Positions 15,883 to 23,354 of a stretch of DNA of 27,115 nucleotides are shown piece after piece. A program made the translations under genes and the position numbers. The notes under the pieces are model-generated. The model searched no databases and was not told the DNA's origin. It worked only from the letters and a program-made list of their open reading frames with translations. Origin of the DNA: Methylophilaceae bacterium (GTDB lineage: Bacteria > Pseudomonadota > Gammaproteobacteria > Burkholderiales > Methylophilaceae); contig SPJO01000109.1 of assembly GCA_006844635.1 (NCBI GenBank), forward strand, positions 1 to 27,115, written 5' to 3'. Numbering within the stretch: the first letter of the stretch is position 1; every line of letters starts with the position of its first letter.

Positions 15883-17073
15883 ATGTTTGAAATGTTGCTT
15901 TATAAAATAAAAAGCTATTTCACGCTCGCCATGTGCAGCGTAATGCCGACCATTGCCTGTGCAACTAGCGAAGCCCCTCCCAAACAACTAAACCTCAAAC
16001 TACCTAGCGGTTTTGAAGTTAGCATCTACGCTAAGTTAGATGTACTGCCTCGTATGATGGCCTTTGGTCCTGATGGTCAGTTGTATGTCACGTCCGCTAA
16101 AGGCGACCAGGTTCTCATGGTGCCAGATCACAACCAAGATGGTGTTGCTGAAACGCCAGTTGTGATTCCACATAACTTTGACCGCCCCAACGGCCTCACT
16201 TTTGTTGACAACAATTTACTCGTCGCCAATCAAAATGGCGTTGTAAAACTCACGCAAAGTAAAAATGGCTGGTCCGCCCCACAGCCTTTTATTACTAACC
16301 TCGCCACGGGGGGCCATAGTGTCAAAACCATTAAACTAGGCCCGGATAACCATTTGTACATTAATGTTGGTTCTAGTTGTAATGTCTGCAATGAAGATGA
16401 CCCGACGCGAGCAACTATTTTACGCTACACCAAAGATGGGCGGCCTGCAGGTGCAATCCCTGTTGTTGGTCGGCATCAATTGCCACCGATTTGGGCACGT
16501 GGCTTAAGAAATTCACAAGGTTTTGCTTGGCACCCCAACACGCAAGCCATGTTTGCCACCAATAATGGTGCTGACATGCGTTCAGAAACCAAAAATGGCA
16601 AAGTCAATGACGAACTACCACCTGAGCATATCAACCATATCGAGCGTGGTAAGCATTATGGGTGGCCACATTGCTGGGGTGATAGCACAGCAGGCCAAAT
16701 GTTCACCGATCCTAACTTCCCTGGCACGGATGATTTTTGTAGCACAGCTACCGCCCCAGCTATTATGCTAACATCACATTCAACACCGATTGGCATCACT
16801 TTTTTAGATAAAAGTCACTTTCCAAGTGAATTTAAACAAGATGCCATTGTCGCACTACATGGATCATGGAATCGAGAGCAGTTAAGTGGCTATCAATTAA
16901 CACGCCTCCATTTCCGTGACGGCAAACCAGTTAAGGCTAGTGACTTCACAACCGGCTGGCTGAACAATAACCGTGCTTGGGGACGCCCTGTGGATGTCGT
17001 TGTTGGACCAGATGGCGCACTTTATGTAACTGATGATAGAACGGGTTATATTTACCGTATTCGCTATCAATAG
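15883..17073 (+). CDS. secreted PQQ-type sugar/sorbosone dehydrogenase-like beta-propeller
   Basis: A 396-residue exported protein of the glucose/sorbosone dehydrogenase superfamily. Signal peptide residues 1-27 (cut near IACA/TSEA). Propeller blades show repeated PDGxLYV motifs (FGPDGQLYVTSA, LGPDNHLYINVGSSC, VGPDGALYVTDD). Candidate PQQ-site residues are His145 in GGHSVK and Arg209-Asn210 in WARGLRNSQGFAWHP, analogous to the His and Arg-Asn of soluble glucose dehydrogenase. HYGWPHCWG and ALHGSWNR are also conserved in sorbosone-dehydrogenase-like proteins. Cys166 and Cys169 (CNVC) have no following His, so they are not a heme site but may form a disulfide. PQQ binding and substrate (aldehyde or sugar) are inferred. 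An AGGAGG ribosome-binding site lies four bases before the ATG, the strongest in this run. Confidence 0.85.
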   Translation: MFEMLLYKIKSYFTLAMCSVMPTIACATSEAPPKQLNLKLPSGFEVSIYAKLDVLPRMMAFGPDGQLYVTSAKGDQVLMVPDHNQDGVAETPVVIPHNFDRPNGLTFVDNNLLVANQNGVVKLTQSKNGWSAPQPFITNLATGGHSVKTIKLGPDNHLYINVGSSCNVCNEDDPTRATILRYTKDGRPAGAIPVVGRHQLPPIWARGLRNSQGFAWHPNTQAMFATNNGADMRSETKNGKVNDELPPEHINHIERGKHYGWPHCWGDSTAGQMFTDPNFPGTDDFCSTATAPAIMLTSHSTPIGITFLDKSHFPSEFKQDAIVALHGSWNREQLSGYQLTRLHFRDGKPVKASDFTTGWLNNNRAWGRPVDVVVGPDGALYVTDDRTGYIYRIRYQ

Positions 17074-17097
17074 TCATAAAAGATAATAAGGATGAAA

Positions 17098-17670
17098 ATG
17101 AGACGTTTTTTATGCAAACTACTCTTCGTGTTTTTTAGCTTTTCAACACTCAGTTACGCAGCGCAGACGAAACTGCCCGGCAATATTGCCCTACATATTG
17201 CTAAAACACATTACCTCCACCCTGTCAGGTTATTACACCCCTATTTAGATTACTGGCACATGAAAGGCCCGCTGGCAGAAAAAGCTGCCCTAACTTCATT
17301 ACAGAGCCGCTTTGCTCATGTCAATGAGTGCGAGCAAGATAACCAAGCTGATGTTGTGTTATTGCTAGAACCACATATGTTCTATAACGCTCAACTCAGA
17401 GTATTCCATGCCGAATATATTGTGCGTGCTTACACCAATAGCGGCGAGCCAATCACACGCATTAAAAAACATGCTGAACAGTTGGGAGAGCTAGGTATTA
17501 GCCCAGAATTTTTTATTGGAAAGAGTTATGCGAAAGCGATGGAAGCAGTGGTCGCCTCATTAGCAACCGACCAAGCTTTTCTCGCATCATTAGACAAAAG
17601 CCAACCAATAAAAGCTGGTGAGATTTGTAAAAACTTAGACTTACAACCATTAGAACAGCTCTATTACTAG
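17098..17670 (+). CDS. secreted protein of unknown function
   Basis: I do not recognise this 190-residue protein. Residues 1-21 form a clear Sec signal peptide (MRRFLCKLLFVFFSFSTLSY, cut after the following A). The mature part is alpha/beta with many aromatic and histidine residues (HYLHPVRLLHPYLDYWHMKG), a central hydrophobic strand ADVVLLLEPHMFYNAQLRVF, then a strand-turn YIVRAYTNSGEPITRI, and a helical C-terminus. It has two cysteines in the mature part. The start is set at 17098 because AAGGA lies at the right distance; an ATG two codons earlier (17092) is directly next to that sequence and is less likely. It lies 24 bases after the sorbosone-dehydrogenase-like gene and 10 bases before the second propeller gene, so it is probably in the same operon. 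Confidence 0.75.
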   Translation: MRRFLCKLLFVFFSFSTLSYAAQTKLPGNIALHIAKTHYLHPVRLLHPYLDYWHMKGPLAEKAALTSLQSRFAHVNECEQDNQADVVLLLEPHMFYNAQLRVFHAEYIVRAYTNSGEPITRIKKHAEQLGELGISPEFFIGKSYAKAMEAVVASLATDQAFLASLDKSQPIKAGEICKNLDLQPLEQLYY

Positions 17671-17680
17671 CGTTTTAAGT

Positions 17681-18523
17681 ATGTATAAAATCAATCCGTT
17701 CACCCTACTGTGTGCTTTTCTCTTGACCAGCCATGCGTATGCAAAATCTATCTCCGCCGAAAGCATCACCGGCTTGCTCACACCAGAGTCTGTGGTCCAA
17801 GCAAATAACGGTGATACCTTTGTGTCAGAAATTAATGTCTTTAATACAGATGGCGATGGACAAATTAAGCATATCTCACCTACTGGGAAAGTCAGTGTTT
17901 ATGCTAGAGACATGGATGATCCCAAAGGCTTAACCATGATTGGCAATAAACTCTACGTTGCCGATAAAAACCGCATTCTTGAAGTCACCAGTAAAAATAA
18001 CTGGCGCGTTTATGTGCCTGAGACTGCCTTCCCATTCACCCCTCAATTTCTAAATGACATTGTCGCTGATCAATATGGCAATTTATACGTCAGCGATAGT
18101 GGTGATTTAACGTCTGGCGGTGCTATTTACAAAATCGATCAAACTGGCGTAGTCAGCGTGATTGTTGATCGTAGCAGGCCCGAAGTACTAGCCCCCAATG
18201 GCCTATGGTTTGAAGGCCGTAATCAATTGCTTTCCGTTGACTTTGCTTCCGGCATTTTATATCGCATTAATATTAGCACTGGCAAAATGACCCAGCTTGC
18301 TACAGGTTTTGGTGGTGGAGATGGCATCGTTAAAACTAAAAAAGGCAAAATATATGTCAGTGATTGGAAAAATGGTTATATCCTCCATGCATCAGCTGGT
18401 AAAGCACGTATTGTCAAAGGTGGCTTCAACAGCCCTGCAGATATCGCACTCAGTGTTGATGGCGACCACCTGCTGATTCCTGTGATGAAAGCTGGCACAT
18501 TAGACTTTATGAAATTAAAATAG
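17681..18523 (+). CDS. secreted SMP-30/NHL-like beta-propeller protein
   Basis: A 280-residue exported protein. Signal peptide residues 1-21 (MYKINPFTLLCAFLLTSHAY, then A). The mature part is a six-bladed-propeller type sequence with repeats such as DPKGLTMIGNKLYVADKNRI, LNDIVADQYGNLYVSDSGD, PNGLWFEGRNQLLSVDFASG, GIVKTKKGKIYVSDWKNG and SPADIALSVDGDHLLIPV. Asn and Asp residues at blade starts (FLNDIVAD, APNGLWFE) resemble metal-site positions of SMP-30/gluconolactonase proteins, so a lactonase is one possibility: it could act on the product of the adjacent sugar dehydrogenase-like enzyme. Binding-only function is equally possible. The gene starts 10 bases after its upstream neighbour. Confidence 0.8.
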   Translation: MYKINPFTLLCAFLLTSHAYAKSISAESITGLLTPESVVQANNGDTFVSEINVFNTDGDGQIKHISPTGKVSVYARDMDDPKGLTMIGNKLYVADKNRILEVTSKNNWRVYVPETAFPFTPQFLNDIVADQYGNLYVSDSGDLTSGGAIYKIDQTGVVSVIVDRSRPEVLAPNGLWFEGRNQLLSVDFASGILYRINISTGKMTQLATGFGGGDGIVKTKKGKIYVSDWKNGYILHASAGKARIVKGGFNSPADIALSVDGDHLLIPVMKAGTLDFMKLK

Positions 18524-18529
18524 CGCCTT

Positions 18530-18541
18530 GCTAATATTAGC
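18530..18541. repeat. twelve-base perfect palindrome before the DUF455 gene
   Basis: GCTAATATTAGC lies in the 39-base gap after the propeller gene and just upstream of the TTG start of the DUF455 gene. It has no T-run and is not a terminator. It may be a regulator site or chance. Confidence 0.3.
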
Positions 18542-18562
18542 TGCCAAGTAAGGTATTGTAAT

Positions 18563-19387
18563 TTGTCTTCAAACACGTGTTATTTAGAATCAATCGAACT
18601 GCGCCAGTGCGCGCTTAACTGGCTCGTGGAGGGCAATCCTCAACGTAAAGTCGATGGTGTCACACACTTACAACAAGCCTTTCATGCACAAGAGGTATCA
18701 ATAGATGCCAGCGCCAAGCTGACAGAAGCGGTAACTGGTAAAAGTATTCCAGGGCGGCCACACCAGCCAGCATTGGTCTCACCGCTGGAAGTTAAAAAGC
18801 GCTCTATGCGCTCAGCTGAAGGGCGGGCCGCATTAATCCACGCGCTTACTCATATTGAATTTAATGCCATTAATTTGGCATTAGATGCAGTTTGGCGGTT
18901 TGCTGATATGCCAACGCAATATTATATTGACTGGTTAAAAGTTGCGGCAGAAGAAGCCTATCACTTCTCCTTGCTTAATGATCACTTAAAGACCTTAGGT
19001 TATGCCTATGGCAGCTTTTCTGGCCATAATGCATTATGGGAAATGGTTGAAAAAACCACGGGTGATGTCTTGGCAAGGATGGCGCTCGTACCAAGAACAA
19101 TGGAGGCACGCGGCCTCGATGCCAGCCCCCCACTACGCAACAAAATAGCACAAGCGGGTGACCAGCAAGCAGCAGACATTATCGACATTATATTGCGTGA
19201 TGAAATTGGGCATGTTGCCATCGGCAACACTTGGTTTAACTGGTTGTGCCAATCACGGAAGCTTGATCCAATCGCAACGTTTGAAGCGCTTTGTCGTGAA
19301 TACAACGCACCAAAATTGAGGCCACCTTTTAATATGGATGCGAGAAGGCAAGCAGGTTTTACTGAGGATGAACTCGCCCTACTCTAA
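18563..19387 (+). CDS. DUF455 ferritin-like domain protein
   Basis: A 274-residue cytoplasmic protein of the DUF455 family (ferritin-like four-helix fold). Probable di-iron ligands are visible: Glu99 in LTHIEFNAINLALD, Glu130/Glu131 and His134 in AAEEAYHFSLL, Glu181 in TMEARGLDASP, and Glu214 and His217 in RDEIGHVAIG. This is a di-iron carboxylate pattern; the family's substrate is unknown, with tRNA hydroxylase MiaE as a structural relative. The frame begins with TTG at 18563, preceded by an AAGG sequence; no other start comes before residue 82. The gene lies 39 bases after the propeller gene and is convergent with serB, six bases away. It lacks a signal peptide, so it may be only a transcriptional neighbour of the export cluster. 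Confidence 0.85.
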   Translation: MSSNTCYLESIELRQCALNWLVEGNPQRKVDGVTHLQQAFHAQEVSIDASAKLTEAVTGKSIPGRPHQPALVSPLEVKKRSMRSAEGRAALIHALTHIEFNAINLALDAVWRFADMPTQYYIDWLKVAAEEAYHFSLLNDHLKTLGYAYGSFSGHNALWEMVEKTTGDVLARMALVPRTMEARGLDASPPLRNKIAQAGDQQAADIIDIILRDEIGHVAIGNTWFNWLCQSRKLDPIATFEALCREYNAPKLRPPFNMDARRQAGFTEDELALL

Positions 19388-19393
19388 TACCTA

Positions 19394-20233
19394 CTAAAGG
19401 CTAAACAAATGTGCCGCACCATCTAGACCACTATGGTTTAATGCATACATCGCTTGTGCTTGCACCACGGGTTTTGCATGATAGGCCACGCCAGCACCAG
19501 CAACATCCATCATTTTCAAATCATTAGCGCCATCACCAATCGCAATCGTTTGATCGATACTTAAACCCAGTTGGTCACGCAACTGAATCAACTCGTCTGC
19601 TTTACGTTGTCCATCGACGATATCACCAATCACTTGCCCAGTTAATTGCCCGTCTACAATCTCCAACACATTCGAAACCGCATAATCCAAACCCAAGACT
19701 TCCTTCACATGGTGTGCAAAAAAGGTAAAACCACCTGACACGACCATGGTTTTAATATCATGTGCTTTACATGCCGCAATCCATGCCTGTGCCCCGGGAT
19801 TCAACTGCAGACGTTCATCAATCACCCGCTGTAGTGCGATCTCATCCAATCCCTTCAGTAAAGCAACACGCTTACGTAAGCTCTCTGAAAAGTCCAACTC
19901 ACCTCGCATTGCCGCCTCTGTGATCTCGGCGACTTGGGGCTTGATGCTCATCATATCTGCGATTTCATCAATACATTCAATCGCAATTAACGTGGAATCC
20001 ATATCCATCACACACAAGCCAAAATGGCTTAAACGTTGTTCATTCGGCACCATCGCATAATCAATCTGCTCCGCCTCACAAAATGTTTTTACTTCATCAC
20101 CTTGTAACGTCCGAATGGGTAAATAATATGCATATTCACCTGTTTGAGTGAATTGCGCATGGCCACCGATTAAACGGTGAATATGAGTGAGGTGTGCAAC
20201 GGTAATCGCACGCCCTTGAACAACTAAACGCAT
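19394..20233 (-). CDS. serB: phosphoserine phosphatase SerB
   Basis: HAD-family phosphatase for the last step of serine synthesis. Motif I is DMDSTLI with nucleophile Asp77 and general acid Asp79; Glu86 in IECIDEIAD is the substrate-binding acid; motif II is SGGFT (166-170); Lys211 begins motif III; GDGANDLKMM (233-242) is motif IV. The 279-residue length fits proteobacterial SerB, with a short N-terminal ACT-like region before the catalytic domain. It is transcribed alone from the minus strand. Its stop is six bases from the stop of the DUF455 gene with no visible terminator between the two converging genes. Confidence 0.97.
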   Translation of the reverse strand: MRLVVQGRAITVAHLTHIHRLIGGHAQFTQTGEYAYYLPIRTLQGDEVKTFCEAEQIDYAMVPNEQRLSHFGLCVMDMDSTLIAIECIDEIADMMSIKPQVAEITEAAMRGELDFSESLRKRVALLKGLDEIALQRVIDERLQLNPGAQAWIAACKAHDIKTMVVSGGFTFFAHHVKEVLGLDYAVSNVLEIVDGQLTGQVIGDIVDGQRKADELIQLRDQLGLSIDQTIAIGDGANDLKMMDVAGAGVAYHAKPVVQAQAMYALNHSGLDGAAHLFSL

Positions 20234-20321
20234 GGAGTCATTAATAACCAGAAATTGAGTAAGCGGGCATTATAGCAGTTAGCATAAAGCGACTGTTGCA
20301 CTCCGAATAAGCATTGATTTC

Positions 20322-20338
20322 CCATGTTGTTTACATGG
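20322..20338. promoter_or_regulatory. inverted repeat, candidate operator in serB/20393 divergent region
   Basis: Perfect six-base arms CCATGT and ACATGG separated by five bases give a 17-base dyad in the 159-base divergent intergenic region. The size suits a dimeric regulator. A TATTAT box at 20371-20376 and a TATCAT box at 20359-20364 are possible -10 elements for the plus-strand gene, but no -35 box is convincing. Confidence 0.35.
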
Positions 20339-20392
20339 TTAAATGCTACTTAAAGTGCTATCATTTTATCTATTATTAAACGAAAGCAAATA

Positions 20393-21163
20393 ATGAAAAT
20401 CACACCATCTAATATGACCTGGCTTAACTTGCCGAATCTACCCGCACCACTCAAAGCGCTTTTTGCTGGTTATTTACTAGCCATCGGCATTGGCCTACTA
20501 ATGGCTGGTCTACAAATTATGCTGACACATGGCATGGCTGATGGGAAGGTTGGCCTATCAGTTGATGACATCGTTTATAGCTACTATGGCGATCGATCTG
20601 ATAGCAAGTTAGTGAGCAAACTCAATGGCTCCATGAAGGACAAAGCACCTGAAGGTGTTAGACAAGATATTATTTTATGGGCGCAAAAAGGCGCTTCTAA
20701 AGAGGGCTGGGATAATCAGTTTAAAGAGGTCTTTGCGAAGCATTGCACCATGTGTCATAGCCAAGTCCCTGGGATTCCTGACTTTACCGCTTATGAAGCC
20801 GTGGAAGAAACCACAACGACAGACCAAGGCGCGAGCATTACTGGCCTCACGCGTGTTTCCCATATCCACTTGTTTGGGATTAGCTTTATTTTCTTCTTTA
20901 TCGGGTTGATCTTTAGCTTTGCTGTCGGCGTGTCAAGAAAGCTCAAAGTTTTGGCGATTGCATTCCCATTTGCTTTCCTCGTGTTAGACATTCTATCTTG
21001 GTGGTTAACCAAGCTAAGTCCTGGCTTCGCTTACTTAACAATCATTGGTGGTATCGGATACAGCCTTGCTTCAACATTCATGTGGGTGACTAGCATGTAT
21101 CAGATGTTTATCTTGTCACGTAACGGTAAGGTTTACGGCAACGCTTGGGAACAAGATTTATAA
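20393..21163 (+). CDS. membrane-anchored protein with one c-type heme motif
   Basis: A 256-residue membrane protein that I can describe but not name. One hydrophobic segment at about 22-45 is followed by a periplasmic domain of about 110 residues containing a single heme-binding motif CTMCH (Cys118, Cys121, His122). Three further membrane segments (about 158-180, 186-205, 212-240) complete it. The heme loop CHSQVPGIPDFTAYEAVEE resembles short c-type cytochrome domains. The first of the later segments begins SHIHLFGISF with His157 and His159 near the membrane surface, possible additional heme or metal ligands. A role in electron transfer from periplasm to quinone is inferred. It is a single-gene unit, divergent from serB and ending at a strong terminator. 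The ribosome-binding site is weak. Confidence 0.78.
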   Translation: MKITPSNMTWLNLPNLPAPLKALFAGYLLAIGIGLLMAGLQIMLTHGMADGKVGLSVDDIVYSYYGDRSDSKLVSKLNGSMKDKAPEGVRQDIILWAQKGASKEGWDNQFKEVFAKHCTMCHSQVPGIPDFTAYEAVEETTTTDQGASITGLTRVSHIHLFGISFIFFFIGLIFSFAVGVSRKLKVLAIAFPFAFLVLDILSWWLTKLSPGFAYLTIIGGIGYSLASTFMWVTSMYQMFILSRNGKVYGNAWEQDL

Positions 21164-21184
21164 GCTAACAAGTTAAAACCGCAT

Positions 21185-21216
21185 AAAAGCCACAGCATCA
21201 AGGCTGTGGCTTTTTT
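21185..21216 (+). terminator. strong intrinsic terminator after the membrane cytochrome gene
   Basis: Perfect twelve-base stem (21185-21196 with 21203-21214), six-base loop and a run of six T at 21211-21216. It ends the gene at 21163 and separates it from sucC, which must therefore have its own promoter in 21217-21312. Confidence 0.93.
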
Positions 21217-21312
21217 GTTGGCACTCGCATTAAAGCGCTTTTTACTAGCCTCAAACACACTTTTGCGAGAAAATACGGCTTAGTATGAATAACTGAAAAC
21301 CCTTCAACCATA

Positions 21313-22473
21313 ATGAACTTACACGAATATCAATCCAAACAGCTTTTACAGCAATACGGTATTGCCACACCCATTGGCGAAGTAGTGCAATCTGAAAAAT
21401 CAGCCGTTGCTGCAACCAAACAAATTCCTGGTCGTACATGGGTAGTGAAAGCTCAGGTCCACGCAGGTGGGCGCGGCAAAGCTGGTGGTGTCAAACTAGT
21501 GTCGTCTGCAACGGAAGCACAAGCTGTTGCCGGTCATCTATTAGGTAAAAATTTAGTCACGTATCAAAATGCACCAGATGGTCAGCCGGTACACCGCGTC
21601 TTGGTAGAACAAACCCTACCGATCGCCAGAGAGCTCTACCTCTCTCTATTAGTCGACCGCGCGCTAGACCGCGTTGTGATGATCGCTTCATCAGCAGGCG
21701 GCATGGATATTGAAGAAATTGCGGCAACAGAACCAGACAAAATATTACAAGAAGTGTGTGATCCATTAAATGGGTTGGTTGACTTCCAAGCACGCAATAT
21801 CGCTTTCGCATTAGGCTTAAGTGGCGACCAAATTTCTGCCTTTACCAAACTAGCTAAAGGTTTGTATAAATTATTTACAGAAAACGATTTGGCGTTACTG
21901 GAAATCAACCCGCTTATCGTCACAGATGATGGTGATTTAGTCGCGCTAGATTGCAAAATGACCGTGGACAGTAATGCGCTTTATCGCCAGAAAAACTTAG
22001 CAGTGCTAAGAGACTGGTCACAAGATGATGCGAAAGAAGCAGAAGCCCACCATTCCGGCCTTAATTATATTGCACTAAATGGCAATATTGGCTGCATGGT
22101 CAATGGTGCTGGCCTTGCGATGGCAACCATGGACTTAATTAAATTACATGGTGGTCAACCAGCAAACTTCTTAGATGTAGGGGGCGGCGCAACAGCAGAG
22201 ACTGTGACCAAAGCGTTTAAAATTATTCTGGCAGATCAAAATGTACAAGCTATTTTAGTGAATATTTTTGGCGGCATTATGCGTTGCGACATCATTGCAA
22301 CCGGCATTATCAGCGCGGTAAAAGAAGTAGAAATGACCATTCCTGTTGTCGTCCGTTTAGAAGGCACAAACGTTGAACTAGGTAAGAAGATGTTACGAGA
22401 AAGTGGACTGAATATTATTTCTGCTGAGCACTTAACAGATGCCGCTGAACAAGCAGTTAAGGCGGTAGCATGA
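21313..22473 (+). CDS. sucC: succinyl-CoA synthetase beta subunit
   Basis: The ADP-forming beta subunit of succinyl-CoA synthetase (succinate + CoA + ATP). It has 386 residues with an N-terminal ATP-grasp part (MNLHEYQSKQLLQQYGIATP, VKAQVHAGGRGKAGGVKLV) and the C-terminal ligase-CoA domain (NGAGLAMATMDLIKLHGGQP, NFLDVGGGA, NIFGGIMRCD). The IFGGIMRCD form is the SucC version; malate thiokinase MtkA of serine-cycle methylotrophs has an IFAGINRCD form there. The gene overlaps sucD by four bases. It heads the sucC-sucD-ankyrin-nadE-glnB run. The ATG has no evident ribosome-binding site. Confidence 0.96.
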   Translation: MNLHEYQSKQLLQQYGIATPIGEVVQSEKSAVAATKQIPGRTWVVKAQVHAGGRGKAGGVKLVSSATEAQAVAGHLLGKNLVTYQNAPDGQPVHRVLVEQTLPIARELYLSLLVDRALDRVVMIASSAGGMDIEEIAATEPDKILQEVCDPLNGLVDFQARNIAFALGLSGDQISAFTKLAKGLYKLFTENDLALLEINPLIVTDDGDLVALDCKMTVDSNALYRQKNLAVLRDWSQDDAKEAEAHHSGLNYIALNGNIGCMVNGAGLAMATMDLIKLHGGQPANFLDVGGGATAETVTKAFKIILADQNVQAILVNIFGGIMRCDIIATGIISAVKEVEMTIPVVVRLEGTNVELGKKMLRESGLNIISAEHLTDAAEQAVKAVA

Positions 22474-23351
22474 GTATTTTAGTCGATAAAAACACCAAAG
22501 TTTTATGCCAAGGCTTTACCGGTAAACAAGGCACTTTCCATTCAGAGCAGGCAATTGCTTATGGCACGCAAATGGTCGGTGGTGTTACCCCGAAAAAAGG
22601 TGGGCAACAACACCTTAACCTACCCGTATTTAATACCGTGCGTGAGGCGGTACAGGAAACACAAGCGAATGCGAGTGTTATTTATGTGCCCCCACCGTTT
22701 GCCGCCGACTCTATTTTAGAAGCTAGCGATGCGGGCATTGAACTGGTTGTTTGTATCACCGAAGGCATTCCAGTATTGGATATGCTAAAGGTAAGAACAG
22801 CATTGGATGCAAACGGGACTAAACTCATTGGCCCAAACTGCCCAGGCATCATCACGCCTGATGAATGTAAGATTGGCATTATGCCAGGTAGTATTCATCA
22901 ACGTGGGAAAGTGGGCGTTGTTTCTCGGTCAGGGACACTGACCTATGAGGCTGTACATCAAACGACCGCATTAGGGTTAGGCCAAACCACATGTGTTGGC
23001 ATTGGCGGCGACCCGATTAAAGGCTTAAACTTTATTGAATGTTTGGCTTTGTTTGAAGCTGACCCAGAAACTGAAGCCATCATCATGGTGGGCGAAATCG
23101 GTGGTGGTGATGAAGAAGCTGCTGCGGATTATATTAAAAACCATGTAAGCAAACCTGTTGCTGCTTATATTGCTGGTTTAACTGCGCCGAAAGGTAAGCG
23201 CATGGGGCATGCTGGGGCTATTATTTCAGGTGGTGCTGGGCGTGCTGAGGATAAAATCACGGCATTGGAAAATGCTGGTGCTGTCGTTGCTAATTCACCA
23301 GCAGGCTTGGGTGAATCAGTGATGCAAGCGATTCAAAATCATAAGGCTTAA
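22470..23351 (+). CDS. sucD: succinyl-CoA synthetase alpha subunit
   Basis: The CoA-binding alpha subunit, 293 residues. The CoA site shows TKVLCQGFTGKQGTFHSEQA and GVTPKKGGQQHLNLPVFNTV; VIYVPPPFAADSI and GPNCPGIITP follow. The phosphohistidine is in RMGHAGAIISGG, the residue phosphorylated in the reaction cycle. The start overlaps the sucC stop (ATGA), giving coupled synthesis of the two subunits. The stop is three bases before the ankyrin gene start, and the last sucD codons supply its ribosome-binding site. SucD rather than malate thiokinase MtkB is favoured because of the GPNCPGIITP block. Confidence 0.96.
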   Translation: MSILVDKNTKVLCQGFTGKQGTFHSEQAIAYGTQMVGGVTPKKGGQQHLNLPVFNTVREAVQETQANASVIYVPPPFAADSILEASDAGIELVVCITEGIPVLDMLKVRTALDANGTKLIGPNCPGIITPDECKIGIMPGSIHQRGKVGVVSRSGTLTYEAVHQTTALGLGQTTCVGIGGDPIKGLNFIECLALFEADPETEAIIMVGEIGGGDEEAAADYIKNHVSKPVAAYIAGLTAPKGKRMGHAGAIISGGAGRAEDKITALENAGAVVANSPAGLGESVMQAIQNHKA

Positions 23352-23354
23352 CCA

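Noticed and set aside
16375..16395. CNVC in the sorbosone-dehydrogenase-like protein as a c-type heme site
   Set aside because: The motif needs CxxCH; here Asn follows the second cysteine, so heme attachment is not supported.
21313..23351. Malate thiokinase (mtkAB) of serine-cycle methylotrophs instead of sucCD
   Set aside because: The beta subunit has IFGGIMRCD, and the alpha subunit has GPNCPGIITP, which are the succinyl-CoA synthetase forms; no serine-cycle genes are nearby.
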